A stretch of DNA of 64,000 nucleotides from Chimonanthus salicifolius. Its lineage: Eukaryota > Streptophyta > Magnoliopsida > Laurales > Calycanthaceae. Of the stretch, positions 12,567 through 25,245 are shown piece by piece (the first letter of the stretch is position 1; each line of letters opens with the position of its first letter). The stretch is from the NCBI GenBank assembly GCA_013350335.1, contig CM023539.1, positions 11,160,302-11,224,301 on the forward strand, in the 5' to 3' direction. Below the pieces are notes generated by a model. It was not told where the DNA came from, ran no database searches, and saw only the letters and a list, made by a program, of their open reading frames with translations. Made by a program: the position numbers and the translations under genes.

Positions 12567-13850
12567 TTTTCCACATGAAAATGGGGGTTTTTGTTTAAAA
12601 ATATTACATTGTATGAAATTGATTTTTTTTTTTCACAGAACCTACCTTCTAAAATCAAAGGGGTGGTCTTAAAAAATCAGCAATTTTTCCCAGTTTTTAC
12701 TATTTCTTATCATTTTATTGTACATATAAGGGCCATTTTTTTTTACAAAATAAAAGAAAAAAATGAAACACATGAAAATGAATTTTTTTCAGAGAACCTA
12801 GTTTCTAAACTGATAGGTTGGTTTAACAAAAATTCAGAAATTTTTGCAACACTTACTATTTTTGGCCATTTTCCACATGAAAATGGGGGGTTTTTGTTTA
12901 AATTTTTTTTTAAAAAATATTCACATTGGATGAAACTGATATTTTTTTTCACAAAACCTACCTTCTAAAATCAGAGGGGTGGTTTTAAAAAAAATCAGCA
13001 ACTTCTTTCCATTTTACTATTCTCTTGAATTTTATTATACATATAGGGGGCTTTTTTTGACAAAATAAAAGAAAAAAATGAAGTAAATGAAAATGAATTT
13101 TTTAGAGAACCTAGACTATAAAATAAGAGGATTGTTTTAAAAAAAATTCAGAATTGTTTGCTATGAGTTACCTATTTTTTGGCCATTTTCCACATGAAAA
13201 TGGGGGTTTTGTTTAAAAAATTAATAAAAAAACATTCATATTGCATGAAACTGATTTTTTTTCACAGAACCTACCTTATAAATCAGAGGGGTGGTTTTTT
13301 AAAAAATCAGCAATGTTCCCACTTTTTACTATTTCTTATAATTTTATTGTACATATAGGGGCCATTTTTTTGACCAAATAAGAGAAAAAAATGAAATACA
13401 TAAAAAATGAATTTTCTTTCAGAGAACCTAGCCTGTAAACTGAGAGAGTTGGTTTAAAAAAATTCAGAATTTTTTGCTAGAGTTACCTATTTTTTTGGCA
13501 ATTTTCCACATGAAAATGGGGGGTTTTGTTTAAAAAATAAAAAAAATATATTCAAATTACATGAAAATGAAATTTTCTTTCAGAGAGCCTAGACTTTAAA
13601 TTGATAGTGTTGGTTTAAAAAATTCAGAAGTTTTTGCTACACTTACCTATTTTTGGCCATTTTCCACATGAAAATGGGGTTTTTGTTTTAAAAATTAAAA
13701 AAAATATATCCACATTGCATGAAACTGCTATTTTTTCCCAGAGACTACCTTCTAAAATCAGAGGGATTTTTTAAAAAAAAAATCAGCAATTTTTCCCACT
13801 TTTTACTATTTCTTATAATTTTATTGTACATATATGGGCCATTTTACATT
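12567..13850. repeat. ~315-bp tandem array upstream of hAT transposase
   Basis: Units are marked by CCACATGAAAATGGGG at about 12,571, 12,872, 13,189, 13,507 and 13,667, a period of roughly 300-320 bp with one shortened unit. A second marker, TTATTGTACATATA, recurs at about 12,716, 13,029, 13,343 and 13,820. One partial unit lies on the other side of the inserted LTR (about 6,537-6,628), so the array began next to the hAT start codon. It is AT-rich and has no coding potential. Confidence 0.85.
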
Positions 13851-14330
13851 AGAAAATTTAAAAAAAAAAATGCAAAAAAAAAACATTCATCTGCATGGAA
13901 AATAATTAAAAATAAGTCATAATAACTTCTATGCTAAATGTTTAATCATAAATAAATCGCTAACAGTAAATGATAATCCACATTTCTAATAAAAAATATT
14001 ACAATAAATGCATCAAATATTAAACTACACATTAAAAGCATAAAACATTTAGATGATAAAGCTTAAAAATTAAAAATGGAAAAAAAACTTACAGTAAACG
14101 AAGATCTATCTGTGAAATACACTCAACGGTTTGGACCTTCCAAAATCAGCCAAATATAAATTCTTTTTTAAAATAATGGAATGAAGGAATGTGAAATGGA
14201 GATGGATTGAACGAAAGAAAACCCTCTGGATCCGGTTGTTTCCAAAGAGTTTGAAGCTGTGAATGAAGGGATGTATGAGGGGTGGTGATATTAGAGGGTT
14301 TGGTCCGGTTGGATTTTCGAGTTTTGAAAA

Positions 14331-14340
14331 ATATATATAA
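14331..14340 (-). promoter_or_regulatory. possible TATA box of hAT transposase
   Basis: TTATATATAT on the minus strand, upstream of a leader that has a plausible 5' splice site (GTAAGTTTT) near 14,090. If right, the first intron spans the tandem array and the BED block begins the coding exon at 6464. This is inference from position and motifs only. Confidence 0.35.
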
Positions 14341-14389
14341 AAAAAAGGGCGTGGGGTGCAAGTTCCAGCACACCAGTCGTTGCAGTCTG

Positions 14390-14914
14390 CTTTTTGCAGA
14401 CGATAATTTGACTGATATATGGAGCGATATATCGACTGTGATATATCGTTCGATATTGCACGATGATATCGCCGATATTATGTGGGCCCACAAAGGAAAT
14501 TATAAAAAATAAAAAAATAAGAAAGGCTTTTTCAGGACAATAATTTGACCGATATATTGAACGATAATTCACACAATTATCGTTGATAAATTGTGGGGCT
14601 CACAGCCATTTTCGATTTTTTTTTTAAATCAACATTTCCTGTCCGATAAACCAATTATCGGCCTATAAATGGACCGAGATATCGGCCAATACGACCGATT
14701 TTTTTTTTTTTGAAAGGAAAAAATAATAAAACAATTTTATTAATTATCGGCCGATAAATGACATATATTTAAATTGATTTATCGGTCAAATCGGCCCATA
14801 AAAAAATAAGTACGCCTGATACATATCGTATTGATTGATGTATATCAGTCCTAAAAAACCTATATATATCGTCCGATACGATACGCATCGACCAATATTT
14901 TTTCCCCTGCCTAG
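14390..14914. repeat. hAT subterminal repeats and outer end
   Basis: Many copies of ATATCGG, CCGATA and the palindrome TTATCGGCCGATAA (about 14,746) crowd into 500 bp. They end at CCCCTG, so on the minus strand the element would begin CAGGGGAAAAAATATTGG, a usual hAT-style terminus. Clustered short subterminal motifs are where hAT transposases are known to bind. The opposite terminus was not identified. Confidence 0.55.
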
Positions 14915-15899
14915 CAATGAACCTCCAATGTTGAATCTTTTTCTCCAATGTACCCTTTCCCTTCTTCAACGTTCTTGCCTACTCCTCCTCCTCCTCTAGC
15001 ATTTGCTTTCCCCTTCTCCTTCTCTAGTGTTTGCCTTCTCCTTCTTCGATGCTCCTTCATTTCATCCATTTTTTTTTTGTTATTGATAGGGGGATAGGTT
15101 AGATTTCCATGAAAAGATTTAGGGGTTTTCCACGAAAATGGATTTTTGATTTGCATTGTTGTAAAATTGTCCTAGGTTCAATGAATTTTATTTTTTCTTG
15201 ATCTTTAGGGTTTATTTTTCAATATGTAGGATTTTTATCTATACGTCTCTGACTTTTAATTTTTCCTTTAGTTATTAACATAGAGGAATTCGTGCCTAGT
15301 CCCACCCTCTTATATGATCAAGAGAATTACATCTCAAACATGGTTTGGAGAGGAACAATATGTATACTTGCTGCTTTGGAAATGATTAAATTGATTTTCT
15401 TCAGTATTTGAACCTCATTTTTTTTCTTGCAAAGTGAACCTATTTTCAGATGTTTGGAACACAAATAATGTGTTGATGAGTGGGATCTCACTGTCCGCAT
15501 GAAGAATAATTTAGAGAAGTGCGAGTTAAGTATTTTTATGAGTTATGAGATATGTTAATTGATTGGAATTTTGTCCCTCACTAATATGTTATGACGACTA
15601 CAACGTTGTCTACAAATTTACAAAAATATACAACCAATTTGTTTGGAAAATTCTAGTAGCAAATTTTGATAAAGTGGATGTTGTTGTTAAATTGATGTAG
15701 TTGTGGATAATTTTATCAAGTTATCTAATCGTGCTTCACTCACCATCCAAGATCAAAAGAATGTGCAATTATACTACACCTTCTAAGGAGTAAAATTGCA
15801 TACAACTCCTCAAGAAGCAGGGTTTCTCTTACATATCTCCTGTTGTTTGAGGATTTGAAGATTGCGTAAGAAATTTTACATGATATATGGAACTTTATA
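14915..15899. other. unassigned AT-rich stretch
   Basis: It begins with a CT-rich segment (CTCCTCCTCCTCC near 14,985) and continues AT-rich. I see no gene, no element ends and no coherent frame. Confidence 0.6.
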
Positions 15900-16575
15900 C
15901 AGTAAAATTTCGATAAATAAATGTTCAAAAAATTAATAATCTCGCTTAAATAATAAAATCTTCTAGTCTCAACTCGGGCCACTAAATTAATCACCTCGTT
16001 AAATGCATAAGATAATTATGTTTTAGAAATTCTTAAGGGCTCAACGAAATATAAATTAATAATTGATGAAGTATATACAAAAATAGTAAACAAAAATTCA
16101 TAATACAGTATTGAGTAACTTTTTATTTGACAACTTCTATTTTCTCAATTCAACACTTTCTCAAAATATGCATCTAAAATTGTCTGACTTTTCTTTGTAC
16201 CTAAACTGAACTCAACCTCATCCTTAAGTTTTTGCAATGCATACACCACCTCTGGTATATTTTTTCATGCTGTAACAAGTAGTTATTTAAGGTTACTACT
16301 GCTTGAAAGACCTCTTTTGGAGAAACAGTTGGTAAACACAGTTGTCATCTTTTTTTTTTTAGTCTCTTAAGCTTCTATGTATTAACTTTTGACTACACCA
16401 ATTGTTTTTGGATTTATAAGTCATACATATACAAGTAGTAGAAACATAATATTCTCTAATAAATATTCATTTATCAATAAATTAACAAATTATTCATTTA
16501 TTGATAAATTAATAACCCTGCTAAGATAATAATTTCTCTTGATCCCAAGAGTATTACTTTATAAGGGTTTTACTG
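15900..16575 (-). mobile_element. Lemi1/pogo-like (Tc1/mariner) deletion derivative
   Basis: The ends are CAGTAAAATTTCGATAAATA and its inverted counterpart ...TATAAGGGTTTTACTG, each bordered by TA, the superfamily's target site. These match the style of plant Emigrant/Lemi1 termini. On the minus strand a short reading resembles the C-terminal end of a Lemi1 transposase: ALQKLKDEVEF and then ILDAYFEKVLN before a stop (about 16,250-16,150). The rest of the transposase is missing, so this is a non-autonomous derivative that keeps a coding remnant. Confidence 0.7.
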
Positions 16576-17476
16576 TATAAGACATTCCAGAAGACACAAA
16601 GGACTATTTTGGTAAATTTATCACTTCTCCAAGTATGCCTTTGCACTTTCATCGTAACACTTTATATATATATCATGTAATTTATAATTTTTTAAATTGA
16701 TTATATATATGATTGTTATACTTGTATAGGCTTCATTACATTCTCAGCTTTCGATTGGAAGGCCAATTAGAATAAAATGCCCATTCATTTTCAGTTTCCT
16801 TTGGTTGAGACGTAAAAAAAAAAAGCTTGAAAGTCATCATTTGAAAAATAATCTCATTAATCTTAGAAGGCAACTTAATAGCAACACATTGGAGATATGT
16901 GTATGATTATTATTAGTATATTTAGTCCTATGTAATAATTTTGTTATTTATGACTTATACTGACAACAATATATACATGATGTATCTTACATTTTAAGTG
17001 GAGGCCTTATGATCAATTTGAACATAAGCTTGTATGATGTTGATATGCTTTATAAACATAGAAAGATATTATTTTCATAGAGTGATGAAGAAAGTTGTAC
17101 CTCTTTTTTCTACTGCATGTTTGGTTGGGGAAATACATGCTTGTAGAATATGCTTTATATTCTGTCATGAATAGTTGAACAGGGTAACTAGTGTTACTGT
17201 GTGGTAGTGAAATTTGACTAAATCATGAGATTAATGTTGATTCACATTCCACATTAAACAAAAGAGATGCATAGCAGTGAAATCATTGTTGCATTGGAAA
17301 AATATGTAAGACTAAACATGACCCACATTAAATTTGGAACTCCACATAGATAATTTTAAATTAGGAAAACTGTGTTTAAATAAGGAAGATATATTTTAGG
17401 AGAGTTTTAAAGGGAGCTGGTTTTCTATTTTGATGGAAAGTAGGAAAGAAAAGTTCTAATTGCCTTAGGGGCTGCC

Positions 17477-17484
17477 TATAAAAG
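17477..17484 (+). promoter_or_regulatory. TATA box of tandem unit 1
   Basis: TATAAAAG inside CCTATAAAAGTGTCTC, about 180 bases upstream of the ATG at 17,662. The same box is kept in unit 2. Confidence 0.6.
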
Positions 17485-17661
17485 TGTCTCTCTCCATAAT
17501 TATCCATCACGTTAAGGAACCAAAATACTATTCACGAATTAAGGAGAGGGTATTAAGGAGGAAAGAGGTAGAAACTCCAAGGTGGGTGTTTTCTCTTGTT
17601 TTTGGACTTCAGGAAGTATTGGAATATCAAAGGGAAGATCAAAGCTCACTCTTCTTCATCA

Positions 17662-17671
17662 ATGGATCCGG
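17662..17671 (+). CDS. short first coding exon, unit 1 copy
   Basis: ATGGATCCGG followed at once by GTATGTCT, a good plant 5' splice site. The matching exon in unit 2 (25,021-25,030) differs by one silent base (CCG to CTG changes Pro to Leu, so not silent in that codon; the splice site is kept). With the exon at 25,630-25,697 the phase is right for one open frame starting MDPDSQCGYFCMKHEQ. Whether this copy is expressed cannot be seen. I do not recognise the protein. Confidence 0.4.
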
Positions 17672-17887
17672 GTATGTCTTATTATTATGATATTTATGAT
17701 TTCCGTATAAAGTTTAATCCGTGTTTCAAGCATTAATCAATCCAGATCCTATGATTATGTTGTTCAGGTATGTCGAACATTAAGTTTACTGATGAATGAA
17801 TATATGATTGATTCTCAATCAATAAACTCTGATATTATGATGAAGTATTGCAAAATATACTGAAGTAATGGATTAAATTTATAATTC

Positions 17888-18416
17888 TTGTATGATGTTG
17901 ATATGCTTTATAAACGTAGAAAGATATTATTTTCATAGAGTGATGAAGGAAGTTGTACCTCCTTCATCTACTGCATGTTTGGTTGGGAAATACATGCTTG
18001 TAGAATATGCTTTATATTCTGTCATGTATAGTCGAATAGGGTTACTAGTGTTACTGTGTGGTAATGAAATTTGACTAAATCATGATATTAATGTTGACAC
18101 ACATTCCACACTAAACAAAAAGAGATGCATAGAAGTGAAATCATTGTTGCATTGGAAAAATATGTAAGACTAAAAATGGCCCACATTAAATTTCGGGTTC
18201 CACATAGAAGATTTTAAATCAAGAAAACTGTGTTTAAATAAGGAAGATATATTTTAGGAGAGTTCTAAAGGGAGTTGGTTTCCTATTTTGATGTGAAGTA
18301 GGAAAGAAAAGTTCTAATTGCCTTAGGGGTCCTCCCTCTGCATATAAAAGTGTCTCTCTCCAAAATTATCTATCACCTTAAGGAACCAAAGTACTATTCA
18401 TGAATTAGGGAGAGGG
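17888..18416 (+). repeat. tandem unit 2, left part (promoter)
   Basis: Continues the same unit as 17,033-17,560 with small differences, up to the TSD gaggg (18,412-18,416), where a solo LTR interrupts it. The right part resumes at 24,905. Confidence 0.85.
18343..18350 (+). promoter_or_regulatory. TATA box of tandem unit 2
   Basis: TATAAAAG in CATATAAAAGTGTCTC. It is now separated from its first exon (25,021) by the 6.5-kb nested LTR insertion, so this promoter copy is probably disabled. Confidence 0.6.
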
Positions 18417-19639
18417 TTTAATACCCTGACCTAAGGTTAAGACTAATTGTGTAATTTGTATTAATTAATTGTTTTTGATCCATTAATCATGAAGATTACG
18501 GATTGGGTTTTTTAAAAATCCAGGACCGGTCCCATTAGAGCTCGATAGCTCAAAGATCCAACTTATTTAAGTTGGAAGGGAAAAATGGTAATTAACCATA
18601 AATATTATTATTTAGGTGATTTAATTATTGATTATTATTAAAATATGTTGTTTGAAATAATTGGGTTGTCAAAGCTATACATTGGTAGTGATTTTAAATA
18701 ATGATATCATAGAACCTTTTAGTTTATGCTTTTGATTTTTAGAAATACTTATAAATAATTATAGAAGTCATAAAATTTTAGAAAAATAATTAGTATTTAA
18801 TCTGTGTTCTAACCAATTAGTTTATTTAACGGATTTATAAAATAAGATTTAAAAATACTTAAACAAATACTGTATTTCGAAAGTGTTTTTTTCTCCAAAT
18901 TTCAACAATGTTTATGATTTTTAAACCTCGACGATTTGGTCCAGTTGGATTAATCTAATTAAATCCCTTTTTTTTTACCAAATTATTAGAATTAAACAAA
19001 ATGACTTAACTATGAAAAAAAATAAATATACAGTCGACCCATGCAGCGGCTACGTGTGCAGCTGCACATGAGACAGAGAAGCTATGCATTCCATCGTGGA
19101 TCAATCTCACACTACAATAGCCTACCATGAATTTCTATTTATACCACTGAGAGGGAGGGAGGAAAAATTATAGTTTAGTCTCCATTTTTGTTGCTGCCTC
19201 TACTTCATCTTCTCCCTCTAAATCTCTCTTTTTTGTACGATTCTGCAATTTAGCTTTGAAGTGGAAGATTTTCAAATTCTTCAAAACTCCACCGATTTCC
19301 AAAGAGAAGGTATGCATTGAATTCCTTTTGAAATTTTAACAGGTTTAGGATCAAACAGAAGTAAATTTAGTTTTGAAATGAGCCTTAAAATGAGTTTTGA
19401 AATTTACTGGAAACCATGATTTTTCATGTGTTTTGATGACTTCACCTTCAAAATCAGAGGTTTTTCTTAGTTGTTTTATGTCCAATTGATCTCTAAAATA
19501 TAGTAGACTCATAGGCAAATTTATCGGACTGGTTAAATTTAGAAAACGAATTTAAGAACCCCTCTGTTTTTGGATTCGTATTTGCCCCTGCCTATCCCGT
19601 CACTGCACTTTCTGCAACTGGCTGGTTGAAGAAGAAGGG

Positions 19640-19990
19640 TCTCGAAACCTGATTTGGAAGTTCCGAGGTTACTCTGGCAGTGCTGAAGCCAAGTTCCGAG
19701 GTCACTGTAGCAGTGCAGAAGCTCTCAGAACCTGACTTTGAGGTTCTGAAGTCATTGTAGCAGGTTCTGAGGCTGGGAAGTTCCGAAGGCATGTTCCGAA
19801 GCAGATTTAAGTCATTTTTAGACTATAGCTTCGAAAGTTCCGAAGCCACAGTATCAAGTTCCAAAGCTAGGTTCTGAAGCATGTTCCTAAGGAGCTAATT
19901 CAAGTTCCGAAGGTTCTAATGTAACCTATAATTTAGGCAGTGGCTCGGAAGTTCCGAGGCCACAGTACCTGATTCCGAGGCATGTTATGA
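19640..19990. repeat. GAAGTTCCGAGG near-palindrome array
   Basis: About a dozen variants of GGAAGTTCCGARG, spaced 15-40 bp and mixed with CACTGTAGCAG, fill this stretch. The core is the same as in the unrelated copia LTR at 3486-5159. Confidence 0.75.
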
Positions 19991-20291
19991 GGAACCTATA
20001 ACTAGTTTTTGACTTTTGATTGATTAAGTTAAAGATTTCATATTAGGTTTAAACCTTAGATTTTGATGTGATGTTTCCTATACCAGATTCTTAATTAAAA
20101 ATGATACTAACCATTTTGTTTGTATTATTATATGAATACATATACACTATATATTCACTTCCAGGCCGATACTCTCTATCTATGGTAATGCAGCATGATA
20201 GCTATCAGTAGTTGAGCGATTAACTTCACAGCTCGGTAGAAAAGAAGGATTCGGGCACTGAGTAACCTCTAGGCCTAACTCGCTATATGAG

Positions 20292-22971
20292 TGATAAGCA
20301 CAGAAAAATGACAATTCTACCTCTAAATATTTGATTAGTTAGTTCTTAAATTTTGTTTATTTTATGTTATTATTGTAATATATTATATATTCTAAAATTA
20401 TATTTGTTAATATATTATATTAATTAATTTTATCTAAAATTAATGTATTTTTGTGTGTTTATAGGTTAGTGATTCTTGGTCAGCTCATCAACTCATTTGA
20501 AGATCCATTGGATCAATTTTGCAAGCAGCTGAAATAAAGACAACAGAAGGAAAGATGAAACAGAGAAAAAACAAAGGGCGGTGTTGGAGCATCAATTGGA
20601 TTGGATCGAAAAGGAGCATACAAAAGATAGGAAGGATGATGAAAAATCAGCAAGAAGAATGTAAGAATCCAAGCTACTGCTGGTTGAATGTAACATAAAA
20701 AGTGGTGATGGACAGCAAATCAAACAACCAACGTGGAATACATGTTGCTGTTGCAACTAGTTCTTTTTTGCAGTAGATTTCATAGCAAATAGAAATTGGA
20801 TTTTGCTGAAACATTAAACAAAAACAACCATATTGAGAGAGGATCCAAGCAGAGAAAGATCCCAATTTCAGCCAACAAAGAATCCAATAAACAACTGTAA
20901 TGATGAAAGAAAAGAAATACAATCTGTTGACAATCGAATACATAGATGAAGAAGACAATAGAGCAGTATAGCTGAACTTGTTCATAGCCATAGGATTGTT
21001 GCTGAAACAAATGAAAAGAAGTTTAGAGAAAATCCTACAGAGCAACTGAAATAAGAAAAAGAAGAAATTTAGAGCTCAGATCTGTGTGAATACATATAGC
21101 ACCCAGTTGGGATGGTAGACTGTAAGAAAAAGAAAGAAAGAAAGATCTAAAGCAGCCAAAAGCAGAGCAAGTAACAGCGTGGCAACAACATATGGCAGCA
21201 ATGTTAATCAAGCAGCATGTATCACTGCATAGAAAAGAGGAGCCACCATTGTAAAGAAGCAGCCAGCAAAATATGAAAAAACAAAGAAGAAAGAACCCAA
21301 CAAGCAGATCAATTTTGAAGCTATAGAGAAGAGAAAGGGCTGGCTGATTCCAAGAGAAGAAAAACTAAACAACAGTGAACAAAAGAAAGAAGACAACATT
21401 CTTTTTGTGTTGCAAAACCAGCGACAGAGAGATGAAGACAGCAACACTGAAAGCACTGAAGAAAAATAAATAACAATAGGAAGAAATAAGGAATAAAACT
21501 TAGAAGAGAAAAAGAAGACAGGACCAACTGAAGGTTAGAAGGGGCTTACACATGTTGCATTTTATAAAATAGCAACATACGTTGTTAACCCAGGCATGGT
21601 TGGGACGGTGACTACTAACATAAGAAGAGAACTGCTGGCCGAATAAGGAGATAGAAATAAGATGGAGGGCCCACTTTACCTCTTGGTGTACGGCAGAGCA
21701 AAAACCAGAGAGGAAGAAAGGAAGTGGGAAGGTAGTTGTGAATTAAAAAAAAGAAATGAAGGAAAAGCCGACTGGATGAAAAATAGAAGGTAGAGAATCG
21801 GCTGGATTGAATGGGTCTCACCTAGCTTACTAATTTCACCTCATCTAAATCTTATAAATAGAGGCCATCGGACACAATCAAATTTGAACCTGGATAGTGA
21901 ATTTAGGGAGCTTGGAGTTTTGGAGAATTTAGATTTTAAGGTTAGTGCTTTTATTTTATTTTATTTTATTCTTTTGTAATTAGTTTCTTTTATTTTAAAT
22001 TCATGTCTTTTAATTTAGTTCCATTAAGAATAGTATAATTTCTTTGTCTATAATTTCTTAAATTCAGTTTTAATGTGATTAATTTCAATAATGTATTAAA
22101 AAATTCCATGAATCTTCTTGTTTTAATTTTTTTAATTCTAAAATTCAAATGCATTGTAATTCTTAATTCATATTTTATTAATAAAAGAAAGGTGGATTTA
22201 TTTAGAATTATGGTTGTCCAATTATTTAATTTATGTATGATGAGAATTTGATTTTGTTTTTATTCTTTTTATAATTTTATGATTGAAATTATTTTAAGAG
22301 ATTTGAGGAGAGTGGATGAATATTTGGATTTGGAATTATAAGTTGAAATTTTATCTATACTAAGGCTTGAATTGAATTTTCTTAATATAATGGATTTCAT
22401 AATTATTATAAGAAGAGTTTTAATGAATGAAAAATTGGAATGCATGATTAATAATTTAAGTGAGCTCCATATTCTAGGCCTTGATTTTATTTTTAAAATA
22501 GAAAAAATAAAACCTTCATAATTCTTTAATCCAATTCCACTGTAAATATGTACAGAGGTAGTTTAGGTGTTTTAAATTTTATTTTTGTTTATAAATTCAA
22601 AAACTTTTGAAATTGATGAACTAGGTTGGTAATTAAGTAATTGCATCTTAATTTTATTTTTTAAATTAAATTAAGATTGTTTATATTTTTAGATTAAATC
22701 CACTGTCTTAATTAAAATTAGTTAAATTATTAGAATGTATATTTAAGTCTAGAATATTTCTAAATTAAAATTAAAGTTCATAGATTAGATAAATAACTCC
22801 ATATTTATGGTCTTTCTCCATATTTTCTAAAGTTCTTAAAATACGTAATTCAATGGAGTATTTTCATAGGTATATTTTCCTAAGTTCCGATGGGTTCGAC
22901 CTCGCACTCAATCGCTATACTATCTAATGGTTTGTGCACTTGTGAGTTCTAAATTTAAAATTTGCACAACA
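20292..22971 (+). mobile_element. long solo LTR, family A copy 3 (diverged)
   Basis: It starts TGATAAGCACAG and ends AAATTTGCACAACA, with a perfect 5-bp TSD, atgag (20,287-20,291 and 22,972-22,976). It is 2.68 kb and non-coding. It shares with copies 1 and 2 the end block GGGTTCGACCTCGCACTCAA...GTGCACTTGTGAG and a promoter, CTTATAAATAGAGGCC, at about 21,850. The middle (20,500-21,830) is purine-rich and quite different from the other copies. It is nested in the LTR at 18,417-24,904. Confidence 0.8.
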
Positions 22972-23833
22972 ATGAGTAGTGGCCTGAGCATCTTATATCT
23001 TTAGGCCTAATTCAATACGTCTACATGGTCATTTCCAGAAGACAATATGAGAAGTGACGTTAGCACCTTATTATATATTGCTGATTATCATAACTTAAAA
23101 TGATTAGTAACCCATATAGGAGACTCAGATCCATTTCCCTTGGAGTTTTTCCAGAAAATAGAACAGGAAGATTTGAAATACTATGAATGTATGTTGTACA
23201 GTCTATGAATGTGTATTATGATTGATTGCGAGTGTATATTAATTGTATATCTATTTGTATAACAGATACCTGTGATAGTCTACGTTTTACGGTGAGGAGA
23301 CTCAATAATAACAGATAGGTAAATCATGTTTTGTAAATCTAAATCTAGTGCAATGAGTGGTTTCATGGAGTATATATGATATGAAAAAGACTAAATAGGC
23401 CAGAATACGAGACTTGACACTGCTTCCATGTGAGGGATGAAAATTGGTTCTAATTGTTAGAATGGAAGCATAACACCGTGTGAGGGAGTTGTTGTCTACT
23501 AGTCTATAAACGAAGAATGAATCCACTTATATGCCTAGACTTAATATATATTGTTAAGATATATTCATATTGTTATTAATGATGTTTAACATGCATGGTA
23601 TTATGATTGATGATGATATTCTCTGACATAAGAACTTGAGCATCATGTCATAATGAGAGATTGAAGTATGAAGTTGATATTGATAATGATATTCTCCGGT
23701 TAGAGAACTTGGGCATCATGTTATGATGAAGACTGAAGTATGAAGTTGATACTTTTGATAAGATACTCCGATGTAAGAACTTGAGCATTTGTGATATTGA
23801 TACTGCCTCCTTGTATACTCAACTTTTAGACTA

Positions 23834-23945
23834 TTATCGGCCCAGATATGTCGATTACCGGCTCAGGTGTGTCGGTTTGCATCTACTAGCCTAGATGTGT
23901 CAGTTGCTGGCCCAGGTGTGTCAGTACCGGCCCAAGTGTGTCGGA
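23834..23945. repeat. minisatellite, GGCCCAGGTGTGTCG type
   Basis: Five imperfect copies of a 20-26-bp unit of the form CCGGCYCARGTGTGTCGGT inside the LTR. Confidence 0.7.
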
Positions 23946-24109
23946 GATGTTTTTGAAAGATTTTGCATTTTGGCCGTGTCGTGACTTAATGCTTTATAGT
24001 CAGTGTAGTGCTTTGGTGTTACAGTAGCATGACAGTATCACGGATTATTTGAAATATTGGTATAGTAGACCAATTATGATTTCAAATGTGAGAAATGATA
24101 TGCGAAACC

Positions 24110-24235
24110 ATTGGGCAGTGTTATGACAGTGGTACGTCAGTGGCATGACAGTGGTATGTCAGTGGCATGACAAAAGTATGACAGTGGTATAATAGTGGTA
24201 TGATAGTAGTATGGCAGTGAGATGATAGTGGTGGT
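24110..24235. repeat. minisatellite, ATGACAGTGGT type
   Basis: Ten or so imperfect 11-12-bp units (TATGACAGTGG, GCATGACAGTGG) in a row within the same LTR. Confidence 0.7.
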
Positions 24236-24904
24236 AACTTGATAAATTGGTATAGTAGACCAAGTATGAATTCAGGTAAGATAAATGGTATATGAGACCA
24301 TTTATGGTAAATTGGTAAGTATGGTAAAGTAGATCATTCATGAGTAGATAATGATGATTTTAAAATGGTAAGAGTAGACCATTATTGTTGTTATGATTAG
24401 ACTTCATTGTTTAACCTATACATGTTGATGAAAGTGTTATTTTAAGATCTCTTCACTGGGCTTGGAGCTCACAACCCTTACATTGCAAGGTTGGCACCTG
24501 AGAAGGAGGAACCTCCATCGCTGACTTAGGATGAGAGAGCCTTTGCAGTCAATTGTATTTCCCAATGATGGAAAATATGTTTATTACATCTATTTTCATG
24601 CAAATGATGTTATGTTGATTTTAGTACCGTCTGTGGTATTATAAATCTAAGCATGTGCAAATTGTTATGTTTTTATTCATAACTTTGATCGAATAAATGG
24701 AGATATTTATTTGTAAAATATGTATTTGTATATGGGAACATATGGTACATGTTTAAGTCCACGTGAGAAAAACACGTGTGACATTTTCTATGATGGGCTT
24801 TTTTTGGAAAATTTGAAGATTCAGCCTAGCTATGATGTTAGTTGATGGGAGATAAAAAAAAAAATAGTAGCGTTTTGGACCCACCGCCGGATCGAGACGT
24901 TACA

Positions 24905-25245
24905 AAGGGCATTAAGGAGGAAAGAGGTAGAAACTCCAAGGTGGGTGTTTCCTTTTGTTTCTGGACTTCAAGAAGTATTGACATATCAAAGGGAAGATCA
25001 AAGCTCACTCTTCTTCATCAATGGATCTGGGTATGTCTTATTATTATGATGTTTATGATTTCCGCATTAAGTTTGATCCGTGTTTCAAGCATTAATCAAT
25101 CCAGATCCTATGGTTATGTTGTTCAGATATGTCGAATATTAAGTTTAAAGATGAATGAATGTATGATTGATTCTCAATCAATAAACTCTGATAATATGAT
25201 GAAGTATTACAAAATATACTGAGGTAATGGATTAAATTTATAATT
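24905..25245 (+). repeat. tandem unit 2, right part (exon 1)
   Basis: Resumes at ATTAAGGAGGAAAGAGG after the LTR and matches 17,548-17,885. It includes the second exon 1 copy and its splice site. Confidence 0.85.
25021..25030 (+). CDS. short first coding exon, unit 2 copy
   Basis: ATGGATCTGG followed by GTATGTCT at 25,031. This copy lies nearest to the downstream exon at 25,630, but its own promoter lies 6.6 kb away beyond the LTR insertion. Confidence 0.4.

Larger units (their letters stand above)
17033..17885 (+). repeat. tandem unit 1: promoter, exon 1 and intron start
   Basis: First of two nearly identical ~860-bp tandem units, beginning CTTGTATGATGTTGATATGC. It holds a TATA box, a leader, an ATG in a 10-base coding exon and a 5' splice site. 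It preserves the uninterrupted sequence GAGAGGGTATTAAGG that is split by an LTR in unit 2. Confidence 0.85.
18417..24904 (+). mobile_element. Tekay/Del-like solo LTR (with nested LTR)
   Basis: It starts TTTAATACCCTGACC (a decayed TGTAATACCC) and ends GAGACGTTACA. The flanks are gaggg (18,412-18,416) and aaggg (24,905-24,909). Comparison with tandem unit 1, which has the empty site, confirms both borders. Without the nested element it is about 3.8 kb. Near its 3' part it has TCACTGGGCTTGGAGCTCAC, a block also seen in the LTRs at 47,761 and 57,899. It is non-coding. It contains the GGAAGTTCCGA array and two minisatellites. Confidence 0.8.
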
